From NCBI GenBank assembly GCA_037951165.1, contig JBBDHG010000031.1, positions 744,001 to 808,000 on the forward strand: a stretch of DNA of 64,000 bases, in the 5' to 3' direction. Below, piece by piece: positions 27,601-37,539 of the stretch. The notes under the pieces were generated by a model, which saw only the letters and a list, made by a program, of their open reading frames with translations, did no database searches and was not told the origin of the DNA. Within the stretch, counting starts at the first letter, position 1, and every line of letters starts with the position of its first letter. Both the position numbers and the translations under genes were made by a program. The stretch is from Lophius americanus. Its lineage: Eukaryota > Chordata > Actinopteri > Lophiiformes > Lophiidae.

Positions 27601-29727
27601 CGGCTGCAGGTTGTGGATCATTCTTTGCCCTGCAGGGAGAGAAAGGACGGTTAGGCGTACAAAAGTTAATAAGGTGTGGTGTCTTATCTGCAGATATTCC
27701 GTGAGCCGGTGTGAGATTAGCAGGGAGCCTCATTAAACAACTTTTTAGTCCTTTTTTCTCTCCTTCAACCTGAACCTTTCTGGCTCAATGAGAGGTCTGT
27801 GGGCCGGCTCGCCCCGCTTTTATCCTCACGTCCGTCTTTTGTCTCCTGCACCTTGTAGGAGGTTGGTGTCGGCACCAGAGCTCTGTGACGGTTTGAAGGT
27901 TGTGTGTGTGTGTGTGTGTGGTTTGGATTGTTCTGACATCAGTTGTTAATGTCGCCGTACACCTCCAGACTTCGTCATCTGGTGGACTCTTGTTTCTCCT
28001 TTAAACTGTGGCTCTCTTTGAAGTACATATGCTACTGATAATTGAAGCAATATAATCCGCTGAAGATAATAAAGAAACCCCTCGTTTAATGGATTCCGTT
28101 TTTGAAGTAAACGACTCACAGGAACTGTTGTTTCTTAATTTACTACAGCGCTCACCTACAGCGTCAGATATGTTGGGACTTTTTTTACATTTGATCATCT
28201 GTTTATTCGACAGTCTCTGCAGTGTTTTAGCTACAGACGTGTGGTTTATTTGTGCTGAAACAAGAATAAGATAATCCATTTATCTTCCCACAGAAATTTC
28301 ATAATGAATTGTTAAAGACGATGAAAAATAGCCAACGTTCACAGATTACAGCTGCTCACAAGCTGGGATTTGCAGCTTTTCTCTGGTTTAAATCCTTGTA
28401 AATTAATATATTTAACTTTTGGACCGCTGGTCGGACTAAAGAGACAGTTGGAGGATGTCACATTCCTTGGCTGGAAAGAGCTTCTGATGGGGATATTCGC
28501 TGTTTCTAGAGGCTTTGGAATATTTATCCAAAAAAATAAACAATAGAGGAACACGATTTAGAGTCTATAGCCACGCCAACATCTCTGTTAAGCTGTAATG
28601 AGCTCATGCTGCATTAGGGGAAAGCTCAAACCGGGAAAAAATGATTGTAACACATGGTCGGTTTGGACATTTTGCTCAGAAATCCCACTTAATGGCATAT
28701 TCATAACGTTCTCTGTTGTGATTGATGACTAATATTATAAAAACTAAATGATGGAGTCTTTTACCATTCTGTGTATTTATCTCCACATTTTTGTCGGCAG
28801 TATTAAAAACAAGACTTGACACAGGGTGTTGACATTATCATTGCCGGCCAGTTGCCATCTTCTAAAAGCCCGCGGTTTAACTGCCCATTAAAGGAAAGGC
28901 TGACTCCTCAACCTCGGAGAGCAGCTTCATAAGAGATGGACCGGCCTCTGTAGAACCTACAACCTCTGGGCTTCGCTGTTTCAGTGCTGGCCAGCCCAGC
29001 TGTGGTAGCTGAACCCCAGGTGTAAAGGCTTGGGCAGTCTCCCTTGAAACGTCACCACACTGGCTCAAATGTCATGCCAAAATGCCAGCCTGCCCATCTC
29101 AACTCCTGCCGCAATGGGAAAGAGTCGAAAACAGCAGGTGGAAGATGTCACTATAAGCTGCAGTCTCTACGCTTCATGTGGCCAGTTCAGACACAAATGG
29201 TCAATTCGGACCCTTGTCGGACGTTTGTCGCCTAAGAACCCGGTTGGTTTTGCTGTGGTCAACGGGCATCTTCACTGCGAGAAGCAGCACACGCTAACAC
29301 GCTGATTTTTCTTGGTTAGAATAGTAGTATTTACCATCGTAGTTCAGATTTAGCTTGCTTGTCTGTAAATGTGTGACTGCAGACTTATATCGCCACTTCG
29401 AGTGGTCGAGATGGGCGCTACACTACAAAAACTCTTACCAAGTAAATTAGTTTAATTTCTAGCCAAAGTATTTAATTGCAATCCTCACCCGTGTCTCTCT
29501 CTTTCTCGCTCTCACTCTCTTTTTTTTCAAACACGACCGGTCATGGCGGTAGGCCGTCCCCTGAGTCTTGGATCTGCTCGAGGTTTCTGCCCATTAAAGT
29601 GCAGTTTTTTCTCGCCAGTGTCGCCAGGAATTTGTTGGATCCTGTAGATAATTATATAAAGAGTTTGGTCTAAACCTGCTCTTTCTGGAAAGTCCTTTGA
29701 GACAACTGTTTTTGTGAATGGTCGCTA

Positions 29728-29759
<32 letters not shown>

Positions 29760-30838
29760 TACAAGTAAAAATATTTACTTGATCTTATTATATTATCTTG
29801 AACTTGATTTCATTGTTATTCATTTTCAGTAACTCATATTTTTCGTATTATTCTTTTACCTTTTTATTAATTTTGCTCTAAACATTTTATCATCTTTTTA
29901 TTGGCCTTTTATTTTTTGTTACTTTTCATCTTAATGTTAGTATTTTATTTTAAATCTAATTTTTATTGCCCCCTTCCTCACACTTTTCTCTCTGCGTGCA
30001 TTGATCTCCAAAATCATTGACGTATTTGTATTTTATAGTTTTCTCATTGATTTGATCTGATCGCCTGTAAAGCACATTGAATAACATTTGATTTGTTTTG
30101 AAATGTTATACATAAATAAAGTTTGATGGAATGATAAGTAACAATCACTTAGCATGCTACATGCCAGTGACATAAAGGGCAATGTTTTTAGACAATACAA
30201 CTTGACTATATTGTTCAGTTAAAGAAACTTCAAAAAATATCTCAAATGCTCAATTTGATTATTTCAATCTAACTTGACAAGATATTTTGTCTTCTAATAC
30301 TTAAATATCACTTTCCAATGTTCAAAACATGATGGTTTTAAATCTAGAAAGTCACAGACACATGATGTGTCTGTGATGCTACTTTGCATCACAGACAAAA
30401 TGTAATCAACAGTACTCTTCTTTCTCAACCTCAGGTGAGAAGGTGAACATGTTCCCGGTTTTGGACATTGACCAGAACGATATTGTGGACACTAACGGAG
30501 CAGGAGATGCCTTTGTTGGAGGTACGGCATGATGACATCATCATTGTTGCGACATAAAACATCCTTCATTCTTCATTCATGCATTGTCCTTTTTCCCAGC
30601 AACCATTAGCATCAGGCTATAATTTAATGCTAGCTGTAATGATAACTCCTCCCTCATTGACTTTGGGGGTGAGGAACGGCAGCGGGTTGACCTCTGCTCT
30701 GCTTTCTACCCAGGATTCCTCTCTGCCTTGGTCCAGGAGCAGGTGCTGGAGGAGTGCATCAGGGCTGGACACTATTCCGCCAACGTCATCATCAGACGCG
30801 TCGGGTGCACCTTCCCAGAGAAGCCCGACTTTCAATGA
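14241..30838 (+). CDS. adk: Adenosine kinase, last four coding exons (gene 5' end outside window)
   Basis: Adenosine kinase phosphorylates adenosine to AMP with ATP in the cytosol and nucleus, keeping adenosine low and supporting methylation reactions. Four exons splice in frame (14241-14276, 19449-19563, 30435-30521, 30714-30838; 363 nt including TGA) and give 120 residues. They match the C-terminal third of the roughly 345-residue vertebrate enzyme, a PfkB/ribokinase-fold kinase. The signature DTNGAGDAFVGG, containing the catalytic aspartate and anion hole, spans the last two exons. The protein ends CTFPEKPDFQ; mammals end in PDFH. All introns are GT-AG. The first exon here begins in phase 0 in the middle of the protein, so the gene starts upstream. 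I scanned 1-14240 for the preceding exon (ending in LFGNET in mammals) and did not find it. kat6b follows downstream in the same orientation. Teleosts have two adk copies; which one this is cannot be decided here. Confidence 0.96.
16361..16610 (-). repeat. Retroposon-like repeat family A, reverse copy
   Basis: On the minus strand it reads ggataaatggggagggttgc, then ctcgggttaacaaataccgc and ggtggcgaccctgaaagata. This matches the copies at 17885, 20455 and 21995. The family ends in a gaagaagaag-type tail in fish genomes. Confidence 0.65.
16880..17285 (-). mobile_element. Tc1-like transposon remnant (second family), reverse
   Basis: The left side has cattaaaacttcctgcttag and gtatggacccc. The right side ends with ctatgttatggctgatcgtt, the characteristic end of an abundant fish Tc1-like family whose copies end in agccataacatt. 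Internal pieces include ccagttcaccagttgtccct. About 0.4 kb remains of an element usually over 1 kb; no open transposase frame. Confidence 0.7.
17885..18115 (+). repeat. Retroposon-like repeat family A, forward copy
   Basis: Contains ggctggataaatggggacag, ggcatccggcgtaaaaccta, gctcgggttagcaaatacac and gtggtgaccccgaaaaggta, the conserved landmarks of the family in order. Confidence 0.7.
19449..19563 (+). CDS. adk: adk exon, 115 nt
   Basis: Acceptor ttttacag, donor gtaggc. The exon encodes TDDIAEIAKRTQNLPKDNIK and continues RKRVVVFTQGKDDTVATV, plus one base of a split glycine codon. It matches the region of mammalian ADK reading TKDIKEIAKKTQALPK and IVIFTQGRDDT, a strand and loop before the catalytic motif. 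It joins the microexon in phase 0 and the next exon in phase 1. Confidence 0.95.
20455..20750 (+). repeat. Retroposon-like repeat family A, forward copy with GAA tail
   Basis: Contains cctggataaatcggtgaggg, ggcaagggcatcagacgtaa, tactgctggttgaagaaaaa, cccttaaagggaacaacc and a terminal gaagaagaagaag run. More diverged than the copy at 17885. Confidence 0.65.
20985..21063 (-). mobile_element. tRNA-derived SINE head, reverse
   Basis: Read on the minus strand it gives gggtggctgtagctcagtgg (A box) and ctcccaatcggaagattggc, the same head as the SINE at 63120. The B box is eroded. Confidence 0.65.
21995..22110 (+). repeat. Retroposon-like repeat family A, fragment
   Basis: Contains ttttcctaatccgatctgtt, gaggctcaggttaacaaaaa and ctggtactgttagccagcag, the middle part of the same family. 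Confidence 0.55.
22130..22520 (+). repeat. LINE-related repeat with reverse-transcriptase motif, copy 1
   Basis: The end (about 22425-22490) translates as a decayed version of the non-LTR reverse-transcriptase block G(V/I)PQGS-LGPLLFS-Y. The region before it aligns with 25130-25460 (shared atgatgcaattttgcatttc, attatataagctcaact, ttttggaaaag). About 65 bp carrying a retroposon tail ending tattattatt (22257-22322) is present here and absent from copy 2. Confidence 0.5.
24178..24198. repeat. Poly-T, 21 bases
   Basis: An uninterrupted T run in the adk intron. Similar runs lie at 32716-32737 and 33679-33702. Confidence 0.9.
24648..24700. repeat. (AT)n(TG)n microsatellite
   Basis: An AT run to about 24681, then a TG run at 24684-24700. 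Confidence 0.95.
25130..25460 (+). repeat. LINE-related repeat with reverse-transcriptase motif, copy 2
   Basis: The sequence at 25378-25450 translates as GIPQGSILGPLLFSIYMRPL, the conserved motif of non-LTR reverse transcriptases. The upstream part is homologous to 22130-22420. It is a truncated fragment with no full ORF. Confidence 0.6.
25870..26082 (+). mobile_element. Tc1-like remnant (second family), 5' end
   Basis: It starts atcagccataaaattataac, then has ggttacctgtcagttggtgg, gcaggaaaaatggacaagcc and gactttgacaaggaccaatt, the first codons of the transposase region in this family. It breaks off at 26082, where a possible hAT-type insert begins. Confidence 0.7.
26083..26499. mobile_element. 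Possible hAT-type insert in a Tc1-like copy
   Basis: The edges agtggttc and gttaaccact are inverted. The flanking octamers gctggacc (26075-26082) and gctggccc (26500-26507) agree at 7 of 8 positions. The Tc1-like copy stops exactly at the left edge, but it is not seen to resume after the right edge, so the case is incomplete. Confidence 0.3.
29520..29760 (+). repeat. Retroposon 3' end with (GATT)n tail
   Basis: Contains cctgagtcttggatctgctc, gaggtttctgcccattaaag, ataattatataaagagtttg, ggtctaaacctgctctttct and cgctatataaataaagattg, a well-known fish repeat end, closed by a (GATT)n run at 29738-29760. Confidence 0.7.
30435..30521 (+). CDS. adk: adk exon with catalytic motif, 87 nt
   Basis: Acceptor tttctcaacctcag, donor gtacgg. 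It encodes EKVNMFPVLDIDQNDIVDTN and then GAGDAFVG. The aspartate of GAGDAF is the expected catalytic base of the PfkB family (Asp300 in the short human isoform), and the preceding glycines form the anion hole. The upstream sequence contains competing hairpins at 30352-30397, close to the splice acceptor. Confidence 0.96.
30714..30838 (+). CDS. adk: adk terminal coding exon, 125 nt
   Basis: Acceptor gctttctacccag. It encodes GFLSALVQEQVLEECIRAGH and YSANVIIRRVGCTFPEKPDFQ, then TGA at 30836-30838. Mammalian ADK reads GFLSQLV, CIRAGHYAASIIIRR and GCTFPEKPDFH here. The intron before it is only 192 bp, in contrast to the 5-11 kb introns upstream. I saw no canonical AATAAA in the following 900 bases, so the poly(A) site is unresolved. 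Confidence 0.96.
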
Positions 30839-31166
30839 TGCATGTCTGGTCTGAATGTTTGCTTCGGGATTATGTCATTCTTCACAGGAAGTGACGGGTC
30901 GCGGCAATGCATACAACATGAATGTTTTACCAAGCTCAGATCCTTTAAACTGAAAGTACGAATTTCCAATGCTTGGATTATGTGATTTAAAGGTGCATTA
31001 TGCTTCGGACTCTTTCAAGCTATTCTGCTCTTCTGCCTGTTTCAGATTCGGGTTGTAAGAAAAGATTGATACACTTAATGTTTTTTGATATTGTATCAAT
31101 TTTTAATTAATGGTTTACATGCAAAGATTTGTGGCTGTGCTTCATTTTGTGCTGTGCTTACACCCC

Positions 31167-31185
31167 TGACCACTAGATGGCAGTG
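31167..31185 (+). promoter_or_regulatory. Consensus-perfect CTCF-type motif between adk and kat6b
   Basis: The 19 bases TGACCACTAGATGGCAGTG fit every position of the vertebrate CTCF consensus YGRCCASYAGRKGGCRSYV. The site lies about 330 bp after the adk stop codon, on the adk side of the intergenic region, where an insulator or loop anchor would be plausible. Occupancy is inference. Confidence 0.5.
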
Positions 31186-31739
31186 GCGTAATCTGTCTCC
31201 ATTTGATTCTTCTACTCACACACAACTTTAGCCGAGACAGGAAGGAGTAAGCAGAAATTACTAGTGCAAGGATAAAGGAGGTAGTTTTACGGAACATTAT
31301 TGCCTTCTTCTGGAATCACACGGTATCTGTGTCGTGAAACGTATTGCATCGCTACACTCTTACTAATACAGGTGCCTGATTACAACTCTATAGGATGGGT
31401 TTGAAAAGTTCCTAAAGACATCGAAATGAGAAAGAGAGTTATTTCAAAAAAAGTATTATAAGAAACATCTTGCTTAACAGCCAACCCTTCATCGTCAATC
31501 TATATACTGACGGGGGTAATCCCAAAGTTTTTTGAGGGAGAGGTAATCTATTTACAGTTTCTCACTTCAATTACCAGAATTGTTGTTAATATAATTCCTG
31601 TTTTAACCTTTTTTTACACGACATTCATTCAGTGATGCTTTTATCCAGTGACCCACAACAACAGCATTTTAAAGACTTAAAAGGTTCTCACTATTTCTGG
31701 GTCTAACTGGTTCTCTTCAGACACATGACTCACCTCCTA

Positions 31740-32530
31740 CTTTCCTTCAAATCAGTCCAAACAACCAACTAACCTCCTAACAGCCTACTAACCAACTATC
31801 TAACCACCTAGCACAAACCAACCGACCAACAAACAGTCAAATCAACCAAAAAAACAACCAACTAACCAACCGACCTCAAAACAACCCAATTAAGCCATAA
31901 ACTAAAAAACACTAACTAAACCAACCAACTAACCTCAAAGCAGCGCAACTAACCAACAAACCAACCACCTCGAACAAACTAACAAACCAACTACCCAATC
32001 GACTAACAAACCAACCAACCATCTAACCACTGGACAAACAAACAACAAAACAAATAACAAATGCACACAAACCAGCCAACCAACAAACTGATACAAATCA
32101 ACTAAACAACCAACCTTAAAATAACCCAATTAACCCACAAACTAACACACACAAACTGAACCAACCCACCAACTAACCTCAAAACAGCCCAACTAAGCAA
32201 CAAATCAACAAACCAACTACCCAATAGACAAAAACAACAACACACCAAATAATGAATGCACACAAATCAACAAACCAACATACAGACACCAAACAACCAA
32301 CCAACCAACTATCCAACCAATCTCAACTATCCAACCAATCTCAACTATCCAACCAATTTCAAAACAACCCAATTAAGCCACTAACTAACAACCACAAACT
32401 AAAGCAACCAACTAACCAATGGACACTAACCAATCAAGCAACCAACCAACCAACAGATGCACAGAAACAAAAAGCTCATCAACATGTTTAAACAAAGAAA
32501 ACATCCAAGAGACTGACACAAACCCACCAA
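31740..32530 (+). repeat. AACC-rich satellite with a 240-bp higher-order period
   Basis: About 0.8 kb is built almost only of A, C and T in degenerate aaccaacc words; G is rare on this strand. A longer unit starting caacccaattaagcc recurs at about 31880, 32121 and 32365, so the higher-order period is about 240 bp. ORFs through it (for example 31935-32129 reverse, rich in W, L, V and G) are products of the repeat. Confidence 0.8.
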
Positions 32531-34607
32531 CCACTAAAGAGGAATCGTTTTAAGGTTTATATATGATAAACAACACCAGAATCCTTTTAACCATCAATAA
32601 CCGGACATAAACCCACTAATGAACACAAGTAAACCAGATATTACTCTCTTGGCATAAATAATAAAAAATTCTCACATAAAGGTGGAACCAGCTAAATCTA
32701 ACCTACAACTTCGAGTTTTTTTTTTTTTTTTTTTTTTAAAGGAATTTATGTTGCTGTTCTTTGGCAGCAGCTAATAGTCCCTCTGAAGTTTGGCTGTAGA
32801 GTAAAAACAGTCGACGTTGAAAAGTAATTGAGTAGCCGTCAAATTAAAGTCCCAATCTCATTTTGGGGATGGCCACCACAGCCCCCCCTTCTGGACACAC
32901 CCCTGGCTCTGATTATCTTCCAGACCCTTCTCACTTTATCAATAAATTCCTAATTCCACTGCTTCCATTGGAACCTCCGAGGTGTGATCTGGCAGCGCTA
33001 GTCTTAACTTTGAGCACCATTGTTTGCAACAAATGTGTTTTCTTGGTTATCACACAAATAGAACTATATCACACTCAACCCGCTCTCCTATTTCCAGAAC
33101 CAAACATGTCAAATTTGGTTTTAGAGTAGTGAAAGAATTCACAAAGGATTTATTCAACCACCCGTCATGCTAATCACTTTTTTGACGTTGCGTCATTTGC
33201 GAACTATGGGTCAGGATGGGCAGGACCATTGTGGGGTTCTGACTCTGCTCATTCCACGTCTGTTGGGTCCTAACTGGACTCTTGGGGCCTGGAGCTACAC
33301 TGCGGGGGCTACAGGAGATCCTTTTCTCTCAGTTAAGGGATTAGTGGTTGCTCTTCCTGCCGATCATTAGCGGGACCTGAAAATTAGACTGATCCTTCGT
33401 AGGCAGCTGTGCTGAGGCTGGGGGTCGGAGACTGGGATCTGAGGGAGACCCCCTCCCCTCCTCTGCCGGTCCCCCTTTCAATAAATGTTGGCCAGCGCAA
33501 GTGTTTTATGGAAAACAATTCATCTACATTAGAAAGAAGGGTGATCGAGGAGATAAAACCTGTTAAATCGCATTTTGTTTGATTTCATAAAGAGCCGTCG
33601 TTGATGCATTTATGCTAATGAGCTGCGTTTAGCCGAAAACATTCTCCAGCCAAAATGTTATTAACAACTTTGAGGCTCTTTTTTTTTTTTTTTTTTTTTT
33701 TTCTTCGTCTTTTTTTTAAGGTTTCACACAGATGCGCTTTGAAAAGGACCACATTTCTGATTGGGCAAGATCACACTCCATGGCAGCTGGTTCATTTGCC
33801 TCTCAAGATGACAGATGGCAAAACACAAACACAAAAAGAGAGAGCCGCGATCAAGTAATGAGACCGCCACTGCAATGAGGAAACTACTAAGTGTACTTTT
33901 CTTACTTTTTCTCGCTGAACTTTTTGCTTCGCTCATTGATTGCAAGAAAAACAAACATATAAAAAATCTGTGCGTTTCATTTGCTCTTTGCGATATCTCC
34001 GTTTCGGCGAGCCCCGGGCCGCTGCGGCAACACTCCAAATCGCTGCATTCATTGCGTTGAGTTAAATAACAGTTTGAGAAATAAAAGGGAAAAGAATGAC
34101 TTAATGACTGCAATGGGTTTTTTTTTTTTTTCTCAATCTAGGCGAGCGAGCGGTTGGGGTCCTCGCCAGTGTTTTGCCCCGCAGATGGGCAGCAGTGTTT
34201 GTGAACACCAGTGTAGCAGTTGGCAGGGAGTGAAGGGGGGGAAGGGATGATTGCAATGGCACATGCTCCAATTCAAATTATCCCTGGACCCGTGCAGCAG
34301 TGAAGGACCTGCTGGGGCCCAGGGTGGCATTCATTATAGTCCGTGTTGGGAGGGTTACTCAACTTCAAAATGTATTCCACCACAGATTATGTATGGGATG
34401 TATTTTGTGACATACTCCCTTGGATTAGTAATAAATTGAATAAGTAACGTATTCTAAATACTTTGGATTACCATAACATGGACTTAACGTTTATGTACCG
34501 GTATGTACATTCACGTAAAAAGCCTACATCTTACTCTACGTCCAATTGGATTAATCCCGAAATAAAAGCAGAATGATGTAGTTATCTTTAAAAAAAAAGA
34601 GAAAAAA

Positions 34608-34735
34608 AGTGTGTATATATATATATATAGATATATAGATATGTATACATGCATATACATATATGTATATATATATAAATATATATATATGTCTATATAC
34701 TTATATTTATGTGTATAGATATATATATATATAAA
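34608..34735. repeat. AT-rich microsatellite
   Basis: Compound repeat of at, tatg, gata and tatc words over about 130 bp. Confidence 0.9.
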
Positions 34736-36584
34736 TAATGCCTGATTGACTTTTTTTTCATTATTCAGCTTCAGTTATCAACGAGTTTGATGGATTTTTT
34801 TTCAAACTAATCTTCTGCACCAAGAGAAGTCTTTCCTAACTTTAACATAAATAATTAACAGATTTGAGTATTAACCTTACACTAATTACCGTCTCATCAA
34901 TATCGTTCTTGTAACGAAAACAAAACTCCCTAAAGGGACCGACTTACACTGAATGGTAAGATGACATAAAATATTGGTTATTCCTTCAGATCTTTTAACA
35001 TGCATAACATAATGAAATGATGTCTCCGTTCTGTGTGTACCGATAAAGCACTTGTGTTTGCGGAGCTCACACAGTGAGGATTAATAATGGTTAATATTAA
35101 AAGCTATAAATGTCTTGTTACATGGTTAAACGTTTCAATTTCAAGCAATGCTGCCTGTGTTTGTTTCTTTTTTTACTATCTCTTATTACATCTGTGTTAT
35201 CTGCTTTAGGAATTTGTGGGTTTTTTTTGGGTGTGTTGTTAATTTAATGACACATTTGGGTTAGCTTTTGACACATTTGAACCCTTTTTAAATCACAATT
35301 TACAACAAAATCTCCTGAGGAAAAGCTTTTCATTTGTACTTATTGCCATAAAAGGATTTGATGGTTGATTTATATCTGGTAAAGAAAAAAACAATAACTC
35401 AAAAATTTAAACAAGTATTAAAAATCCTTTATTTATGTAATAAGAGGAGCATCTGATGATTATTGAAAATGAAATGCGTCCTTTTTGACGCATATATTTA
35501 CTATATATTGTCATTCAAAGCAGTGGGACACGTGTTTTTTTCAGTCACTGATTGCATCTGTGTCACTGCATGAAACGGAAGTATAATCAGAATTTACACC
35601 AGAACCTCCTGAAAATAATTCTAATATGAGTTATATCTGAACTAATATCTGGTAAAAAAAAAAAAAGAAATAAAATCCAAATGACAACTGTCCGTCTGAA
35701 ATAAAGTGCATCGGAAACTGAATGACAACACTCCAAATCCATCTCAATTCTATGTGACCGATTTGGTACCGGGTCGTGAAATGTCAGACCTGCAGGTGGA
35801 AACACGGCGGTGATATTTGATAGTGGGATTTCCAACTTTATTCTTGTGATCATCATTTGAGAAGCGTCTCAATTATCAGATCAGGTCTTTCCTCTTGCGG
35901 CCTGATCTTGAGAAAGATCCTCCACGCTTTCATTCCGTGCTACAACGACTACTTAAACTCGCTGTACTCCCGCAGTTATCATGATGAAAAGATCAGGAAT
36001 GTGTAAATCTACCCGCTGCTTTTGTTTCGCTTCCAATTCTGACACAATCAGATCCGTTTTCAATCCAAATTTGAAGCAGCAACTCCTGAAATTAGCTTTA
36101 TAATTTGTGTTTTATGACTAGTGGTGAACCGGCTGATAGAAATAAACTTGAAAAGGCATCATGAGTGAATGAGGTCATGGAGGTAATGAGAAGAGCCTCT
36201 GATGTAGATGTTAATATGTGCATGAAATCAAAACGACACTTCAGATCCGTCTTTTTATAAAAGGTTTAAATGTTTTCGTTGAAAGCGGTGCGCTGTGTTT
36301 AATTGGCTCTATAATTAAATCTGAATAACTGCATGAAAAATGACTTTCTGCCATTTACGCTGCCAAACGGGAGGGATACATCTGGACCACTTCTCTTCTT
36401 TAGGCAGTGAATATGCAGGTGAGGGTGTGATCCGTCCTGGCTCCTATGTTTCTAAATGTATTCTCACGTTTAGGTTGGTTGTCCCCCTGAGAACAGGGTT
36501 GGGATCTTAGCATGGTTCTGACCTCAGGGGGGGAAATTCTTCTTCATTGTTGGCAATTATGGGTATTAAAATAGGATTTACCTG

Positions 36585-36835
36585 AGGGTGTTACTAGGGG
36601 AAGCTGTATTGTTGCACTTCCTTTTTTTCACCTTATGTTGATATTCAGGGACGTTGTCTTAGTCCACTTCTTTTTTCCAACTTGGGGTGTTCCTCAGGGA
36701 GTCTGTCTCGGTCCATTTGTTCTTTTTATTTCACGTTAAGGTGCTGCCCAGGTAAGCTGTCTCGGGCCGATTCTTTATTTCACCTTAAGGTGTTGTTCAG
36801 GGAAAATGTCATAGTACACTTCTTTTTTTCTGAAT
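36585..36835 (+). repeat. Minisatellite, period about 50 bp, five units
   Basis: Unit starts near 36592, 36640, 36687, 36741 and 36790 share a pattern like ggtgttnntcaggga, then tgtctcggtcca, then a T-rich end cttctttttttc. One frame of the clearest unit reads GVPQGVCLGPFVLF, resembling the GVPQGSVLGPLLF block of non-LTR reverse transcriptases. Confidence 0.65.
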
Positions 36836-36989
36836 GTAAACAGGATTTTTATGGAGAGTCATTTTGTCTGGCGCACATCTGATAAACTACACATTCTATC
36901 TTGACAAAACATTACTCACATAATGACCATGAGAGGTATTCGCTGTGCTTTTTTTTGGTATTTTGAAGTTTGCTCAAATTCTTTTTTGT

Positions 36990-37450
36990 ATTGTTTCCAT
37001 GGAAACATTGTTGCAAGTGGTCCAGAGATTATATTGGAAATCCAACATTCTGGCTTCTCCGTCCTTTATTCATTAATCAACAACGATATGCTATCCTCAA
37101 ATTATCTTCAAGTTGCTGTTGTTTCCATGGAAATATGGTTTTAAAGATGACTCCAACGTCTTATTTAAGTCTTTATTTAAATAAAATTAGCACCTTTAGG
37201 CACAGCTAAACTATACTAAGTAGTTGGGGCATTTGCTATTTTTAACTTTCCACCAATCTCATTGTTTTGTTATTTCCATGGAAACATGATGTTTAATATA
37301 AATCTTTTGGTTGGTCCTCTTGTCTGCAGCATATCTTACAAACTCTTCATTCTGGCTTCACCAAACTTTATACATTAATTAAGCCTTATAAGTTTTCGTG
37401 CCTTGAAATATTAGAATGTTCATCATTCTCTCCATAGAAAACCTCCAAAA
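36990..37450 (+). repeat. Degenerate repeats carrying three tttccatggaaa palindromes
   Basis: The palindromes lie at 36993-37006 (14 bp perfect), 37122-37133 and 37273-37284. A second shared word, cattctggcttc followed by tttat-cattaat, recurs at about 37048 and 37350, suggesting a unit of about 300 bp. Confidence 0.5.
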
Positions 37451-37539
37451 TGAAAACCACTACCGTTTTACTTGTTATCCAGTTTGTCGGCTCTCGAGTC
37501 GTGAGAGATAATATGTGAGTACAACTGTAAAGCGGTTAA

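Larger units (their letters stand above)
19564..30434. other. adk intron, 10.9 kb
   Basis: No exon was seen. It holds retroposon copies at 20455-20750 and 21995-22110, a SINE at 20985-21063, paired LINE-related copies at 22130-22520 and 25130-25460, a Tc1-like end at 25870-26082, a possible hAT-type insert at 26083-26499, microsatellites at 24648-24700 and 27901-27920, and a retroposon 3' end at 29520-29760. The block 22860-24170 and the GC-rich part 27510-27660 look single-copy. Confidence 0.7.

Noticed and set aside
31935..32491. ORFs over the AACC satellite
   Set aside because: The protein text is the translation of a simple repeat in both directions.
33724..34113. 129-codon reverse ORF between the genes
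   Set aside because: No recognisable domain and low-complexity hydrophobic and Ser/Lys stretches derived from T-rich DNA; nothing else suggests a gene.
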